Positions 1-7,241 of a DNA stretch of 64,000 nt are shown piece after piece (position 1 is the first letter of the stretch; every line of letters starts with the position of its first letter). This DNA comes from Kribbella sindirgiensis. Its GTDB lineage: Bacteria; Actinomycetota; Actinomycetes; Propionibacteriales; Kribbellaceae. The notes below the pieces were generated by a model. That model saw nothing but the letters and a program-made list of their open reading frames with translations. It was not told the DNA's origin and ran no database searches. The DNA lies in assembly GCF_004331435.1 (NCBI RefSeq), contig NZ_SJKA01000008.1, forward strand, positions 1 to 64,000, in the 5' to 3' direction. A program made the translations under genes and the position numbers.

Positions 1-92
1 GACCCCGCAAACGCCTCGGCTACCACACCCCCCGCGAAATGTTCGCTAGCCTCCTCATCCAAGACCTAGACCGCGTTGCGACCACCCCCTGA
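1..92 (+). CDS. IS30-family transposase, C-terminal end only (cut by window edge)
   Basis: Reading from base 3, the first 90 nt encode a 29-residue tail beginning PRKRLGYHTPREMFASLL and ending at a TGA at 90-92. The PRK-LG-TP-E pattern is the usual C-terminus of IS30-family DDE transposases, where it follows the last catalytic glutamate. The catalytic domain lies outside the window, so it cannot be said whether the element is intact. The bases just after the stop (GTTGCGACCACCCCCTGAAT, 73-92, then CTGCCC) are where the right inverted repeat of such an element would be expected, but the partner repeat is not in view. No direct repeat can be checked. Confidence 0.7.
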   Translation, partial: PRKRLGYHTPREMFASLLIQDLDRVATTP

Positions 93-189
93 ATCTGCCC
101 ACACAACCCTCCCCAAGCCCGGTGGTGCACACCGAACGGGCAGAAGCGCTGAAGGCGTTCAAGAACCGGAGAGCTTGGCGCGAGAATGG

Positions 190-219
190 CTCGGCACCAG
201 TGACGGTCGGTGTGCCGAG
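190..219 (-). terminator. Possible hairpin terminator downstream of the MFS gene
   Basis: CTCGGCAC (190-197) pairs perfectly with GTGCCGAG (212-219) across a 14-nt loop. It lies 36 nt beyond the stop of the minus-strand MFS gene. There is no T-tract, as is common for actinobacterial terminators. Confidence 0.35.
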
Positions 220-254
220 AAGGCATCGACCCACCGCCCTACTCAACTAGGCTG

Positions 255-1739
255 TCACCCCACCGCGACGGTTTCGTCGTCCGGCTCCTCCGCTTCGGTC
301 GTGTTCTTCTTGTCTCGCAGGAGCGCGAACGCCAGCACCGCGGACCCGAGGACTGCGACTGCGCTGACCACGAAGGTGCCCGACATCGCCTCCGCAAAGG
401 CCGTCCGGGCGACTGCGGCCACTCCTGCGTCTCCGAGAGTGAAGGCTTCGCCGATCGAGCGGCGCGCGGCGGCCGGGGCCGACTCCGGCATGTTCGCGGT
501 GAAGTTGTTCGCCAGCGCCGACCCGAGGATCGCGATCCCCAGCGCCGCACCCGCCTGCTGCACGGTGTCGTTCAGCGCCGATCCGACACCGGCGTGCTCG
601 TGCGGCACCGCACCCATCAGCGCCGCGGTCGCCGCCGGCTGGGCCATCCCGGCGCCCGCGCCGAACACACCCAGCGCCAGTGCGACCATCCCGAACCCGT
701 CGTCCGCGGACAGCGTCGACATCACCCAGAACCCGCCGGCCAGCACGACCAGCCCGGCAACGGTCATCGGCCGGTTCCCGATCTTCTGACCGAGCGTCGC
801 CCCGACGCCGTTCACCAGGATGACCGCCACCGCCATCGGCGCCATCGCCAGACCGGCCTTCGTCGGCGAGAACCCGAGCACGAACTGCAGGTACTGCGTC
901 AGCGCCAGGATCAGCCCGCCGTTCGCGATCTGCAGCAGCACCAGCGACAGGCTCCCGCCACTGAAGTTCCGGTCACGGAACAGCGCCAACGGCACCATCG
1001 GCACCGGCGTCCGCAGCTCCCACCCGACGAACAGCGTCAGCCCGGCGACAGCGACCGCCAGCATCGGCCACGACAGACCGTGCTCCGGCAGGTCGATGAT
1101 CACCCAGACCAGCGCGACCAGTCCGACCATCGACAGCACTGCACCGATCGGGTCGGGCTTGCGCCACGGGCCCTTCGACTCCGGCATCAGGATGACCGCC
1201 GCGATGATCGCGATCACCGCGACCGGCACGTTGATCAAGAACACCGAACCCCACCAGAACTTCGCGATCAGCGCGCCGCCGAGCACCGGGCCGCCGATCA
1301 GCCCGACCATCAGCACCGAGCTCCAGATCGACATCGCCTTGCGGCGTTCGTCGTCGTCGAAGACCGTGATCAGCACCGACAGGGTGCTCGGCATCACCAC
1401 CGCTCCCCCGACGCCCATCAGCACCCGTCCCGCGATCAGCATCTCCGGAGTCCCGGCGTACGTCGCCAGCAGGGACGCCGCACCGAAGATCGCGAGGCCG
1501 GTGATCATCACCTTCTTGCGCCCGTACCGGTCGGACAGGCTGCCGGCCGTCAGCAGCAGGCCGGCGAACACCAGGATGTAGCTCGCGACGATCCACTGGA
1601 TCTCCTGCGCGCTCGCGCCGAGGTCCTCGGTCAGCACCGGGATCGCGACGTTCAGGACGCCGTTGTCCAGGACCAGCACCATCGTGCTCAGGCAGAGCAC
1701 GATCAGAATCAGCCATCTGCGCGGATGCCGAGCGGTCAT
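255..1739 (-). CDS. MFS drug efflux transporter, DHA2 (EmrB/QacA) family
   Basis: The 494-residue product is an inner-membrane proton-coupled multidrug exporter of the 14-helix DHA2 family, by length and motif pattern. Helix 1 begins at about residue 10. The loop 2-3 signature is GSLSDRYGRKKVM at about 66-78 (family motif A), and the motif-C-like stretch GLIGGPVLGGAL lies at about 145-156. An acidic, non-membrane tail closes the protein. The ATG is preceded by GAGGAGGTGCGCG. The gene is divergent from a TetR regulator and the shared 136-bp promoter holds four similar palindromes, so expression is very probably repressed by that protein and induced by a drug. The substrate cannot be read from the sequence. 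Confidence 0.9.
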   Translation of the reverse strand: MTARHPRRWLILIVLCLSTMVLVLDNGVLNVAIPVLTEDLGASAQEIQWIVASYILVFAGLLLTAGSLSDRYGRKKVMITGLAIFGAASLLATYAGTPEMLIAGRVLMGVGGAVVMPSTLSVLITVFDDDERRKAMSIWSSVLMVGLIGGPVLGGALIAKFWWGSVFLINVPVAVIAIIAAVILMPESKGPWRKPDPIGAVLSMVGLVALVWVIIDLPEHGLSWPMLAVAVAGLTLFVGWELRTPVPMVPLALFRDRNFSGGSLSLVLLQIANGGLILALTQYLQFVLGFSPTKAGLAMAPMAVAVILVNGVGATLGQKIGNRPMTVAGLVVLAGGFWVMSTLSADDGFGMVALALGVFGAGAGMAQPAATAALMGAVPHEHAGVGSALNDTVQQAGAALGIAILGSALANNFTANMPESAPAAARRSIGEAFTLGDAGVAAVARTAFAEAMSGTFVVSAVAVLGSAVLAFALLRDKKNTTEAEEPDDETVAVG

Positions 1740-1764
1740 CGCGCACCTCCTCGAGTCGAATACT

Positions 1765-1836
1765 TGAACAGCGTTCAGCTTGCCTGAACAGTGTGCAATT
1801 ACAACTGAACACCGGTCAAGTCCTGCACAGTGTTCA
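1765..1836. promoter_or_regulatory. Array of four TetR operator-like sites between pump and regulator
   Basis: Four 13-bp copies follow the pattern TGAAC-N3-GTTCA: TGAACAGCGTTCA (1765-1777, perfect arms), TGAACAGTGTGCA (1785-1797), TGAACACCGGTCA (1806-1818) and TGCACAGTGTTCA (1824-1836). Start-to-start spacings are 20, 21 and 18 bp, about two helical turns, so bound dimers would stack on one face of the DNA. The array fills the divergent promoter and would let one regulator control both genes. Confidence 0.75.
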
Positions 1837-1875
1837 GTAATCGGCTAGGGTGATCCCCGACGAGGAGGTACGACG

Positions 1876-2598
1876 ATGGCGAGCGAGGAGTACACGTCCG
1901 TCTGGATCCGGCCGAAGCGCGGCCGGCGCCGCGAGCAGCCCGCACTGACCCAGGAGCAGATCGTCGCGGAGGCGATCAAGCTGCTGGACGCCGACGGGCT
2001 GGAGGCGCTCACGATGCGCAAGCTCGGCGCCGCGCTCGGCGCGGTGGCGACCGCGGTCTACTGGCACGTCGCGAACAAGGACGAGCTGCTCGAGCTCGTC
2101 GTCGACGAGGTGTACGGCGAAGTCGAGGTGCCGGCGGTGGCGGATCCGTCCGCGTGGCGCCCGGCAGCCGAGGCCGCGGCGCGCAGCGTGCGCGCGATGA
2201 TCGTCCGGCACCCGTGGGTGGCGCCGACGCTCGCCGACGTCGGCATGAACTATCTCGGGCCGAACCTGATGCGGATCTCCGACGACCTGCTCGGCACCTA
2301 TCTCGCCGCCGGCTTCGAGCTGATCGAGGCGGACCAGGCCGCGAACACCGTGCTCGGCTACGTGATCGGTGTCGCGTCCGTCGAGGCCGCGACCATCACC
2401 AAGCTCAAGCGCACCGGGAAGGACATGGCCGCATGGCAGGCCGAAGTCTGGCCCGCGGCGGTCAAGGCCGCCGAGCCGTACCCGCACATGCGGGCGCTGT
2501 ACGCCGCCAACAGCGACACCGACCTGGAAGCGGGCGGCGAGGACAACTTCAGCTACGGCCTGGCCAGGATCCTGGACGGCCTCGAAGCCCGCCTGTGA
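1876..2598 (+). CDS. TetR-family transcriptional regulator (TetR/TetR_C type)
   Basis: The 240-residue product has an N-terminal helix-turn-helix at about residues 25-70, including ALTMRKLGAALGAVATAVYWHV, in the manner of tetracycline-repressor-type TetR proteins. A long all-alpha C-terminal ligand domain (about 90-235) resembles TetR_C. A short basic leader, RPKRGRRRE, precedes the HTH. The ATG is preceded by GAGGAGGTACGACG. Its divergence from a DHA2 pump and the four operators between them indicate a local repressor that releases DNA when it binds an exported compound. The ligand is unknown. Confidence 0.88.
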   Translation: MASEEYTSVWIRPKRGRRREQPALTQEQIVAEAIKLLDADGLEALTMRKLGAALGAVATAVYWHVANKDELLELVVDEVYGEVEVPAVADPSAWRPAAEAAARSVRAMIVRHPWVAPTLADVGMNYLGPNLMRISDDLLGTYLAAGFELIEADQAANTVLGYVIGVASVEAATITKLKRTGKDMAAWQAEVWPAAVKAAEPYPHMRALYAANSDTDLEAGGEDNFSYGLARILDGLEARL

Positions 2599-2604
2599 CG
2601 CGGA

Positions 2605-2639
2605 CCGGTTGCCCGAGGCGTGCTGCCTCGGGCAACCGG
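2605..2639. terminator. Strong bidirectional hairpin terminator
   Basis: CCGGTTGCCCGAGG (2605-2618) pairs perfectly with CCTCGGGCAACCGG (2626-2639) across a 7-nt loop. It sits in the 45-bp gap between the converging TetR and Gfo/Idh genes and can serve both. Confidence 0.85.
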
Positions 2640-2643
2640 GCGA

Positions 2644-3699
2644 TCAGCGGGTGATGGCGACCTCGGCGCCGCTCTTCGCGGACTCGTAGATCGCGGTCAG
2701 CATCCGGGCCATCTCCAGGCCCTGCTCGGCGGTCGCGTCGGCCGGGATCTCCCCGCGGCAGATCCGCAGGAAGTGGTCGATCTGGTTCGCGAACCCGATC
2801 CGGAAGTCGAACCCGAGCGAGTCGATCTGCGGCTGGACGTGCAGCAGCGTGTCGTGCCGCTCGGTGATCATCAGCAGCTCCGGCTCGATCTCCGCACCGC
2901 CCTTGTCACCGTGGATCCGGACGCTGATCTCGTTGCGCGCGTGCAGCGAGAAGGACGTCGCCACGTCGAGGACCGCCCCGCCCTCGAAGCGGATCTGCGC
3001 GGTCGCGAAGTCCTCGACCGTGTTCGGCCGCGCGGCCGACGCGGCCTTGTAGCGGGTCAGGTTCTGGATGTTGTCGCGGGCACCCAGCGGCGCGAACGTC
3101 GCACCGGACGCGGACACCGCCTTCGGCATCCCCATCAGGTACCAGCACAGGTCGATGATGTGAACGCCGAGGTCGATCAGCGGACCGCCGCCGGACAGCT
3201 CCACGTCCCCGAACCAGCCGCCGGGGTTGCCGGCCGTCCGCAGCAACGTGGCCCGTGCGGCGTAGATGTCACCGAACTCGCCCGCGTCCAGGAACCGCTT
3301 CGTGACCAGGGCGTTCGGTGCATACCGCCGTACGTACCCGATCTGCAGCGCCTTCCCGGTCTCCTCGACCGCCTTCACCAGTGCCTCGGCCTCCGGCACG
3401 GTCACGGTCATCGGCTTCTCGACCAGGACATCCTTGCCGGCCCGCAGCGCCGCCTCGGCGATCGGGGCGTGCAGCGTGTTCGGCACGCAGACGCTGACCG
3501 CGTCGACGTCCGGGTCCGAGAAGATCTCCTCGGCGGAGCCGGTCACCCGCGCCACGCCGAACTGCTCGCCACGGGCCTTCGCCCGCTCGAGGTCCACGTC
3601 GCACACGGCGACGAGCTCGGCCTGCGGGTTCAGCTGGTACGCCTTCAGGTGCTCGACGGCGATCGAGCCGAGGCCGATCACCGCAATCCGCGTCGTCAT
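2644..3699 (-). CDS. Gfo/Idh/MocA-family NAD(P)-dependent oxidoreductase
   Basis: The 351-residue product has an N-terminal Rossmann fold starting RIAVIGLGSIA with an acidic residue (CDVD) at the end of strand 2, the family catalytic lysine in EKPMTVT at about 95-101, and the C-terminal sheet domain with GGPLIDLGVHIIDLCWYLMG at about 170-190. These enzymes oxidise or reduce sugars, inositols or their derivatives in the cytoplasm. It is the last gene of a ROK-isomerase-dehydrogenase operon, one base after the isomerase stop, so the substrate is probably a sugar or polyol handled by both enzymes. The exact substrate is unknown. Confidence 0.88.
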   Translation of the reverse strand: MTTRIAVIGLGSIAVEHLKAYQLNPQAELVAVCDVDLERAKARGEQFGVARVTGSAEEIFSDPDVDAVSVCVPNTLHAPIAEAALRAGKDVLVEKPMTVTVPEAEALVKAVEETGKALQIGYVRRYAPNALVTKRFLDAGEFGDIYAARATLLRTAGNPGGWFGDVELSGGGPLIDLGVHIIDLCWYLMGMPKAVSASGATFAPLGARDNIQNLTRYKAASAARPNTVEDFATAQIRFEGGAVLDVATSFSLHARNEISVRIHGDKGGAEIEPELLMITERHDTLLHVQPQIDSLGFDFRIGFANQIDHFLRICRGEIPADATAEQGLEMARMLTAIYESAKSGAEVAITR

Positions 3700-3700
3700 G

Positions 3701-4546
3701 TCACGCCACGCTTTCGTTCAGTCGGATGATGTTCGCCAGCGAACGCTCGATGGCCGCCAGCGGAGCCTCCATACCCTCGAACTCCAGGCTCACCGGTACG
3801 TCGGGTTTGGTCGCGACCAGTGCGAGCAGACCGGGTACGTCGACGTCGCCGTGCCCCGTGACCGTCCCGAGCAGGTAGTCGCCGGCCAGCGTCTTCAGCC
3901 AGCCGTCCCCGGCCGAGCGGCGGATGTGGAAGTCCTTGATGCCGATCGACGCGGCGACGTCGATCAGGCCCGCGGCCGTCTTGCCCGGCACCTCGCCGAC
4001 GCACAGGCCGTTGCCGAGGTCGAGGGTGACCCGGAAGTTCGGGCGGTCCACGGCGTGCACGAGCCGGGCCAGCCGGTCGCTGCCGTTCATGAAGAAGCCG
4101 TGGTTCTCGATCGTCGACACGATGCCCAGGTCCGCGGCGTGGTCGGCGACCGCACGGCACCCCTCGACGACCTTTGCGAACGTCGACTCGAACTCGCCCG
4201 GGTCCTGCTCCCGCCACGCCCACGGCGCGACGTCGTGCCGGAAGATCCGCGCGCCGAACGCATGCGCGACGTCCAACTGCTTGCGCAGCCGGTCGATCTC
4301 GTTGGTGTCGGCGGTGCGCAGGTCACCGCTGACCAGGTAGTTCACGATCGGTACGCCGATCTCCTCGGCGTGCTTGGCGGTGTCGCGGACGACGTTCTCG
4401 TTCTCCAGGTAGTACTCACCGTCCATCGCGGCGACCTCGATGTGCCCGGCCGGGGAGGCCGCGACCCAGTCCAGGACCGCGATCAGGTCCATCTCGCCGC
4501 TCGTCATGAGCTGGCGGAAGCAGTACGAGCTGACTCCGAGCTTCAC
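3701..4546 (-). CDS. Sugar phosphate isomerase/epimerase (xylose-isomerase-like TIM barrel)
   Basis: The 281-residue TIM-barrel protein begins VKLGVSSYCF. Likely metal ligands lie in IENHGF (about 155-160), VTLDLGNG (about 180-187) and IKDFHIRRS (about 212-220), as in the AP-endonuclease-2/xylose-isomerase-like superfamily. The GTG start at 4546 overlaps the TGA of the upstream ROK gene (GTGA) and is preceded by GAGAGGACC, so translation is probably coupled. A longer frame running upstream would overlap the ROK gene by 84 bases and is less likely. It would interconvert keto and aldo or epimeric sugars for the adjacent dehydrogenase. Confidence 0.85.
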   Translation of the reverse strand: MKLGVSSYCFRQLMTSGEMDLIAVLDWVAASPAGHIEVAAMDGEYYLENENVVRDTAKHAEEIGVPIVNYLVSGDLRTADTNEIDRLRKQLDVAHAFGARIFRHDVAPWAWREQDPGEFESTFAKVVEGCRAVADHAADLGIVSTIENHGFFMNGSDRLARLVHAVDRPNFRVTLDLGNGLCVGEVPGKTAAGLIDVAASIGIKDFHIRRSAGDGWLKTLAGDYLLGTVTGHGDVDVPGLLALVATKPDVPVSLEFEGMEAPLAAIERSLANIIRLNESVA

Positions 4547-5697
4547 TTGGTGGTCCTCTCCACTTCGTGAGTGATGTGGGCCCACGGACTGGGATAGCCG
4601 TGGACGCCGTAGATAGCTGAGCTGCACCGGTCGAACGCGTTGCCGACCGCCCCGAGCACCACCGCCTCGCGCCCCAGCGCCGAGGCGACGAAGGGTGGGC
4701 GTTCGGGGAAGACCAATTCCTGCTCGACCGCTGCCGCGAGCGGACGGAGCAGCGCACCGCTGTCTTGCAAGGCCCCGCCGCGCACGACCACGACCTCGGG
4801 ATCCACGACCAGGAGTACCGTCGCGATCCGGCCGGCGATCTGGGCGCAGAAGTCCTCGAGCTCCGCCTGCGCGTCGGCGTTACCGGCCGCGGCGGCGCTC
4901 AGCACCTCCGCGCTGGTCGGTCGTACGGACCAGACCAGCTGTCCGCGCTGGGCGTTGCGCGTCCAGCGCATGCCTCGTTGCGCACCGAGCTCACCCGCGA
5001 GCCGGTGGCGGCCCTGCCGGATGACTCCGTTGAGAACGATCGAGACTGAGAGGCGATGCCCAATCTGGAGATAGACGACATCGGAGTACCCACGGCCCGC
5101 GCCGCCGCGTTGCTCCGCCAGCGCCGCCAGCTTGATGTCGTTGTCCACGACGATCGGCTGCCCGAACTCCTTCGCCAGCAGCTCCGCGACCGGCAGCCCC
5201 ACCAACTCCGGCATCGCCAAGCTGGCCCGCAACTGTCCGTCCGCCTCAACCACACCAGGAAGTCCAACCCCAACCGCCCGCAACCGCCCAAGGTCCAGCG
5301 AGGTGGCAGCGGCTTCGAGGGCTTGTGGGATCAGAGAGAGGTCGGCTCGCGTGTTGGGTGGTACTTCGGCGTAGCCGAGGCGGTGGCCGGAGAGGTCGCA
5401 GATGATTGCTCGCGCTCCGCGGGGGCCGAGGTCGACGCCTGCGACGAGGCCGGTCTCGCGGGCGAACCGGAACGCGCGAGCCGGCCGGCCAGGACCAGCA
5501 GAGGCCGGGCTGGCCGCCTCGACCAGCCCGGTCTCGAGGAGATCGTCGAGGACGGCATGCACCGTCGGCCGCGACAGGCCGGTGCCCTCGCTGATCACCC
5601 CGACCGTGCGCGCCTCGTCCGTCTCGGCCAGGAACCGCAGACACGCGACCTGATTCGCAGATCGCTCCGCCTGGGCGGCGCCGCGTGCAGTGTCCAT
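4543..5697 (-). CDS. ROK-family transcriptional regulator (NagC/XylR type)
   Basis: The 384-residue product has an N-terminal winged helix (about 15-70, SEGTGLSRPTVHAVLDDLLE) followed by a ROK sugar-kinase-like domain with the nucleotide-fold start GVDLGPRGARAIICDLSG and VVDNDIKLAALAEQ. The usual ROK zinc site (CxCGxxGCxE after GELG) is missing: GELGAQRGMRW is followed by no cysteine cluster. It therefore probably acts as a sugar-sensing repressor rather than a kinase. The ATG at 5697 follows GGTTGGGG; a TTG nine bases upstream is possible. It heads the isomerase/dehydrogenase operon and probably autoregulates it through the AT-rich site upstream. Confidence 0.87.
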   Translation of the reverse strand: MDTARGAAQAERSANQVACLRFLAETDEARTVGVISEGTGLSRPTVHAVLDDLLETGLVEAASPASAGPGRPARAFRFARETGLVAGVDLGPRGARAIICDLSGHRLGYAEVPPNTRADLSLIPQALEAAATSLDLGRLRAVGVGLPGVVEADGQLRASLAMPELVGLPVAELLAKEFGQPIVVDNDIKLAALAEQRGGAGRGYSDVVYLQIGHRLSVSIVLNGVIRQGRHRLAGELGAQRGMRWTRNAQRGQLVWSVRPTSAEVLSAAAAGNADAQAELEDFCAQIAGRIATVLLVVDPEVVVVRGGALQDSGALLRPLAAAVEQELVFPERPPFVASALGREAVVLGAVGNAFDRCSSAIYGVHGYPSPWAHITHEVERTTK

Positions 5698-5709
5698 CGA
5701 CCCCAACCC

Positions 5710-5733
5710 ATTATGGAACCGGCTTTAATAAAG
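5710..5733 (-). promoter_or_regulatory. ROK operator-like site and promoter -10
   Basis: CTTTAATAAAG (5723-5733; CTTTATTAAAG on the coding strand) is a near-perfect AT-rich palindrome of the kind bound by NagC/Mlc-type ROK repressors. It stands out in otherwise GC-rich DNA. CATAAT (5715-5710, minus strand) is a good -10 and ends 12 nt before the ATG. Confidence 0.55.
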
Positions 5734-5926
5734 ACGGTAACAGAATGGATCGCCGAGTAGCAACGGCAATTGGCCAAGAGCAACTGACATCCCGCCGAGC
5801 CGACGCCGGCGATCGTGGTGAAGCCAGCAGTGTCGGGGTTATCCGGCTCTGGTGACTGATCCGTGGGTCATCGCCCCCAGTGGTATCCGGGCAGGTGCCG
5901 CGCATGGTGTGAAGCGGCGCGAAAGG

Positions 5927-5962
5927 GTGTGCGGGGAGGTGTGCGGGGAGGTGTTTGGGGAG
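5927..5962. repeat. 12-bp tandem repeat, three copies
   Basis: The unit GTGTGCGGGGAG is repeated exactly at 5927-5938 and 5939-5950, and with two changes (GTGTTTGGGGAG) at 5951-5962. All G-runs lie on the plus strand, so a G-rich strand structure is possible. Confidence 0.8.
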
Positions 5963-6089
5963 GGTTTCCTGCCCGATCCGGGAAGTGTTCCTCCCCGAAC
6001 CGGTTTGGGGTCCGGCCAGCTCACGCCGGGTGCCGTGCCATGCCGTGCCGTGAGGGGGCAGGGTCAGGGTGAGGGGATCGTGGCTGGTG

Positions 6090-6124
6090 GGAGGGTTCTG
6101 CCCCTGATAACGCCAGAACCCTCC
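6090..6124 (-). terminator. Hairpin downstream of yidC
   Basis: GGAGGGTTCTG (6090-6100) pairs perfectly with CAGAACCCTCC (6114-6124) across 13 nt. Together with the next hairpin it lies 50-150 nt past the stop of the minus-strand yidC gene and could end the sigA-yidC transcript. There is no T-tract. Confidence 0.5.
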
Positions 6125-6160
6125 ACGGATCAGTCAGAAGAGCCGGTCCCCTCGCGTGCA

Positions 6161-6191
6161 GGGTTCTCCCTCGTGTACCAGTAGAGAACCC
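6161..6191 (-). terminator. Second hairpin downstream of yidC
   Basis: GGGTTCTC (6161-6168) pairs perfectly with GAGAACCC (6184-6191) across 15 nt. It shares the GGGTTCT core with the hairpin 60 bp away and is the closer of the two to the yidC stop. Confidence 0.45.
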
Positions 6192-6238
6192 CCAACACGA
6201 AGGGATAACCCATCGTCTGCACGACGGGTGGCGGGCGA

Positions 6239-6916
6239 TCAACGCTGCAGGATCGTTCGTTCGACGACGGTCCAGGTGGCGGTTGTCAGGAGGTAGAGGC
6301 CGGCGGCGAGGGGAACGAAGGCGGCCGTCAGAAGCGTGCCAAAGGGCAACAGTTGCGTGAACCGTCGGGACAACGTGGTCGCGGACGGATCCAGCTGACG
6401 TAGCTGGAGCCGGGCCGAGAACCACGCGACCACAGCGAGCAGGACCGCGATCACGACGTACGCCGGGGTGCCGGTGAGGATCGGCCAGTGGACGCCGAGT
6501 GGGGCGCCGAGGAGGTTGCCGCTGATCAGCTGGTTCGACTCCCCCGCCACCATGGTCCGCGAGAACAGCGTGTACATCAGCCAGAAGAACGGCAGTTGCG
6601 CGAGCGTCGGCAGGAAGCCGGCGAACAACGACGTACCGGACTCCGTCTGCAGTTTCGCGACTTCACGCTGCAGGCGCTCCGGGTTGCCGCGATGGCGTTC
6701 GGTCAGCTGCTTCAGCTGTGGCATCAACTCCGCGCGGGCCTTCAACCCGCGGTGCGCCCGCACGCTGAGCGGGACGAGAGACAGCCGTACGGCGAGGGTG
6801 CACAGCACGATCGCGATGACCGCGGCGTAGGCGCCGGCGAACGGTTCGAGAGCAGTGACGACGGACGTGAGCAAGTGATAGGCACCGGCGACCGGTGCCT
6901 CCAGAAAGGAAGGCAC
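6239..6916 (-). CDS. yidC: YidC/Oxa1-family membrane protein insertase, short paralogue
   Basis: The 225-residue product matches the conserved 60KD_IMP core: helix 1 (about 28-48), a cytoplasmic coiled hairpin rich in charged residues (about 55-95, LKARAELMPQLKQL), FLPTLAQLPFFWLMYTLF at about 100-120, then three more helices. It inserts or folds membrane proteins, alone or with Sec. It lacks the long N-terminal region and the basic C-tail of the housekeeping YidC encoded near rnpA and jag, so it is probably a second, specialised copy. The GTG start has TGGAG seven bases upstream. It follows the DUF6412-like gene and sigA on one strand. Confidence 0.85.
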   Translation of the reverse strand: MPSFLEAPVAGAYHLLTSVVTALEPFAGAYAAVIAIVLCTLAVRLSLVPLSVRAHRGLKARAELMPQLKQLTERHRGNPERLQREVAKLQTESGTSLFAGFLPTLAQLPFFWLMYTLFSRTMVAGESNQLISGNLLGAPLGVHWPILTGTPAYVVIAVLLAVVAWFSARLQLRQLDPSATTLSRRFTQLLPFGTLLTAAFVPLAAGLYLLTTATWTVVERTILQR

Positions 6917-6961
6917 AGCAGAACTCCACGAGTGTGTAGGAACAGGTAGCGAGGTGGAGCG

Positions 6962-7228
6962 CTACTGTCCCGGTGCTCGTGGGCGTGGTCGACCGGCTGC
7001 GTCAGGATCGCGCAGCCGGAGGAACACGGTCTGCTCGGCGCGGTCCCGGACCGAGGTGGCCCGGGCGAGCAGCGGCGCGGCAGTGTGCACCGACCACCGC
7101 GCGGACGTCCGCGCGACGACCACCAGCGCCAACAGCAAGGCCGCCGCCGTCAGCACGGCGGCGGCCAGTGAAGCCGTGTCGAACACAGAGACCACCGACG
7201 CGAGAACGCCGGCGATCCACTGCGTCAT
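6962..7228 (-). CDS. Small membrane protein (DUF6412-like), partner of the YidC paralogue
   Basis: The 88-residue product has a hydrophobic span at about residues 20-42 (LAAAVLTAAALLLALVVVAR) followed by a basic cytoplasmic tail ending PDAAGRPRPRAPGQ. The ATG at 7228 lies 13 bases after the sigA stop and the yidC start is 45 bases beyond its own stop, so all three may be one transcript. From memory, similar small proteins labelled DUF6412 lie beside short YidC homologues in other actinobacteria. A helper or substrate role in membrane insertion is inference. Confidence 0.65.
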   Translation of the reverse strand: MTQWIAGVLASVVSVFDTASLAAAVLTAAALLLALVVVARTSARWSVHTAAPLLARATSVRDRAEQTVFLRLRDPDAAGRPRPRAPGQ

Positions 7229-7241
7229 GACAGTCCAGCCA

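Larger units (their letters stand above)
5760..6238. other. 479-bp intergenic region with repeats and hairpins, no convincing gene
   Basis: The region lies between the ROK promoter and the 3' end of yidC. It holds a three-copy 12-bp tandem repeat (5927-5962), a run of TGCCGTGCC-type short repeats (6031-6052) and two inverted repeats that share the core GGGTTCT (6090-6124 and 6161-6191). An open frame at 5852-6184 is made largely of the repeat (repeated CGEV) and has no recognisable start site or domain. Confidence 0.6.

Noticed and set aside
4547..4627. Upstream extension of the isomerase (start at 4627)
   Set aside because: The extra 27 residues lie within the ROK gene and precede the true beta-strand start; the GTGA overlap at 4546 with a ribosome site is better.
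5852..6184. A 110-codon open frame on the plus strand
   Set aside because: Its sequence is mostly the translated 12-bp repeat and hairpins; there is no ribosome-binding site or recognisable domain.
6941..7241. tRNA or small RNA gene near the sigA-yidC junction
   Set aside because: No cloverleaf or terminator was seen; the region is explained by the DUF6412-like gene.
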